From Belliella kenyensis (lineage in GTDB: Bacteria > Bacteroidota > Bacteroidia > Cytophagales > Cyclobacteriaceae): a DNA stretch of 64,000 nt. The stretch spans positions 1-64,000 of the forward strand of contig NZ_JAKZGR010000007.1 of NCBI RefSeq assembly GCF_022549675.1. Reading direction: 5' to 3'. Position numbers and translations under genes: made by a program. The notes under the pieces were generated by a model. The model saw only the letters and a program-made list of their open reading frames with translations. It ran no database searches and had not been told where the DNA came from. Positions within the stretch are counted from its first letter, which is position 1. Each line of letters opens with the position of its first letter. Positions 63,954-64,000 of the stretch are shown here, one piece after another.

Positions 63954-64000
63954 TTTAATCTAATTTCAGTAAGTTGATTCTTTTGATTGGTCCAGGACAG

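Overview
The window is a chromosomal segment of a low-GC member of the Bacteroidota, most likely order Cytophagales (Cyclobacteriaceae-like). The evidence is a SprB-repeat adhesin with a gliding/type IX secretion C-terminal domain and its PorP/SprF partner, a TamL lipoprotein next to TamB, DUF2490, DUF4861 and YbjQ family proteins, almost no Shine-Dalgarno sequences, and promoters of the Bacteroidota type (TAnnTTTG at -7). The SRP RNA promoter calibrates that box: transcription should start about 5 nt after its G. No integrase, transposase, CRISPR array, tRNA, rRNA or recognisable defence system was seen. The content is mostly core metabolism and envelope biogenesis.

Layout. 0.2-5.5 kb (minus): tetR, ABC exporter, HlyD adaptor, TolC channel, a type I-like export operon whose ABC ATPase has a good Walker A but degraded signature, Walker B and H-loop motifs. 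5.7-6.8 kb: a membrane-anchored alpha/beta hydrolase. 7.1-14.9 kb: an unsaturated-uronate/glucuronate catabolism locus, with a pectin-type acetylesterase and a DUF4861 lipoprotein on the minus strand, divergent from kduI-kduD-lacI-uxaC-uxaB. LacI-type palindromes lie in the divergent promoter, and one identical palindrome sits alone 30 kb away. 15.0-23.5 kb: a GreA/GreB-like protein, then a 2174-residue surface protein with about 24 SprB-type repeats and its PorP/SprF partner. 23.5-25.2 kb: DUF2490 protein and nicotinamidase.

25.2-34.7 kb (minus): an aromatic amino acid cluster, trpL-trpE-trpG-trpD-trpC-trpF-trpB-trpA-DAHP synthase-phenylalanine hydroxylase. It begins with a complete transcription attenuator: a 25-residue leader peptide with three consecutive Trp codons, mutually exclusive hairpins and a terminator. 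A heptanucleotide repeat tract separates trpB from trpA. 35.3-39.4 kb: small proteins, the SRP RNA, YbjQ, and a lipoprotein-NUDIX-DUF819 operon. 40.2-41.9 kb: AceK, the isocitrate dehydrogenase kinase/phosphatase. 42.0-49.4 kb: TamL and TamB.

49.6-57.1 kb: miaB, a receiver-less sigma-54 activator, lptE, a K/E-rich protein and secG, followed by groES-groEL. 57.3-61.1 kb: single-domain response regulator, CorA, proB and proA. 61.3-64.0 kb: DUF983 protein, two uncharacterised Cytophagales-type proteins (one a probable outer-membrane barrel), a GNAT acetyltransferase and a small conserved protein.

The most notable observations are the trp attenuator, the heptamer array inside the trp operon, the degenerate ABC exporter ATPase, the remote copy of the uronate operator, promoter boxes that abut start codons (predicted leaderless mRNAs), and a nested inverted repeat between pncA and phhA.
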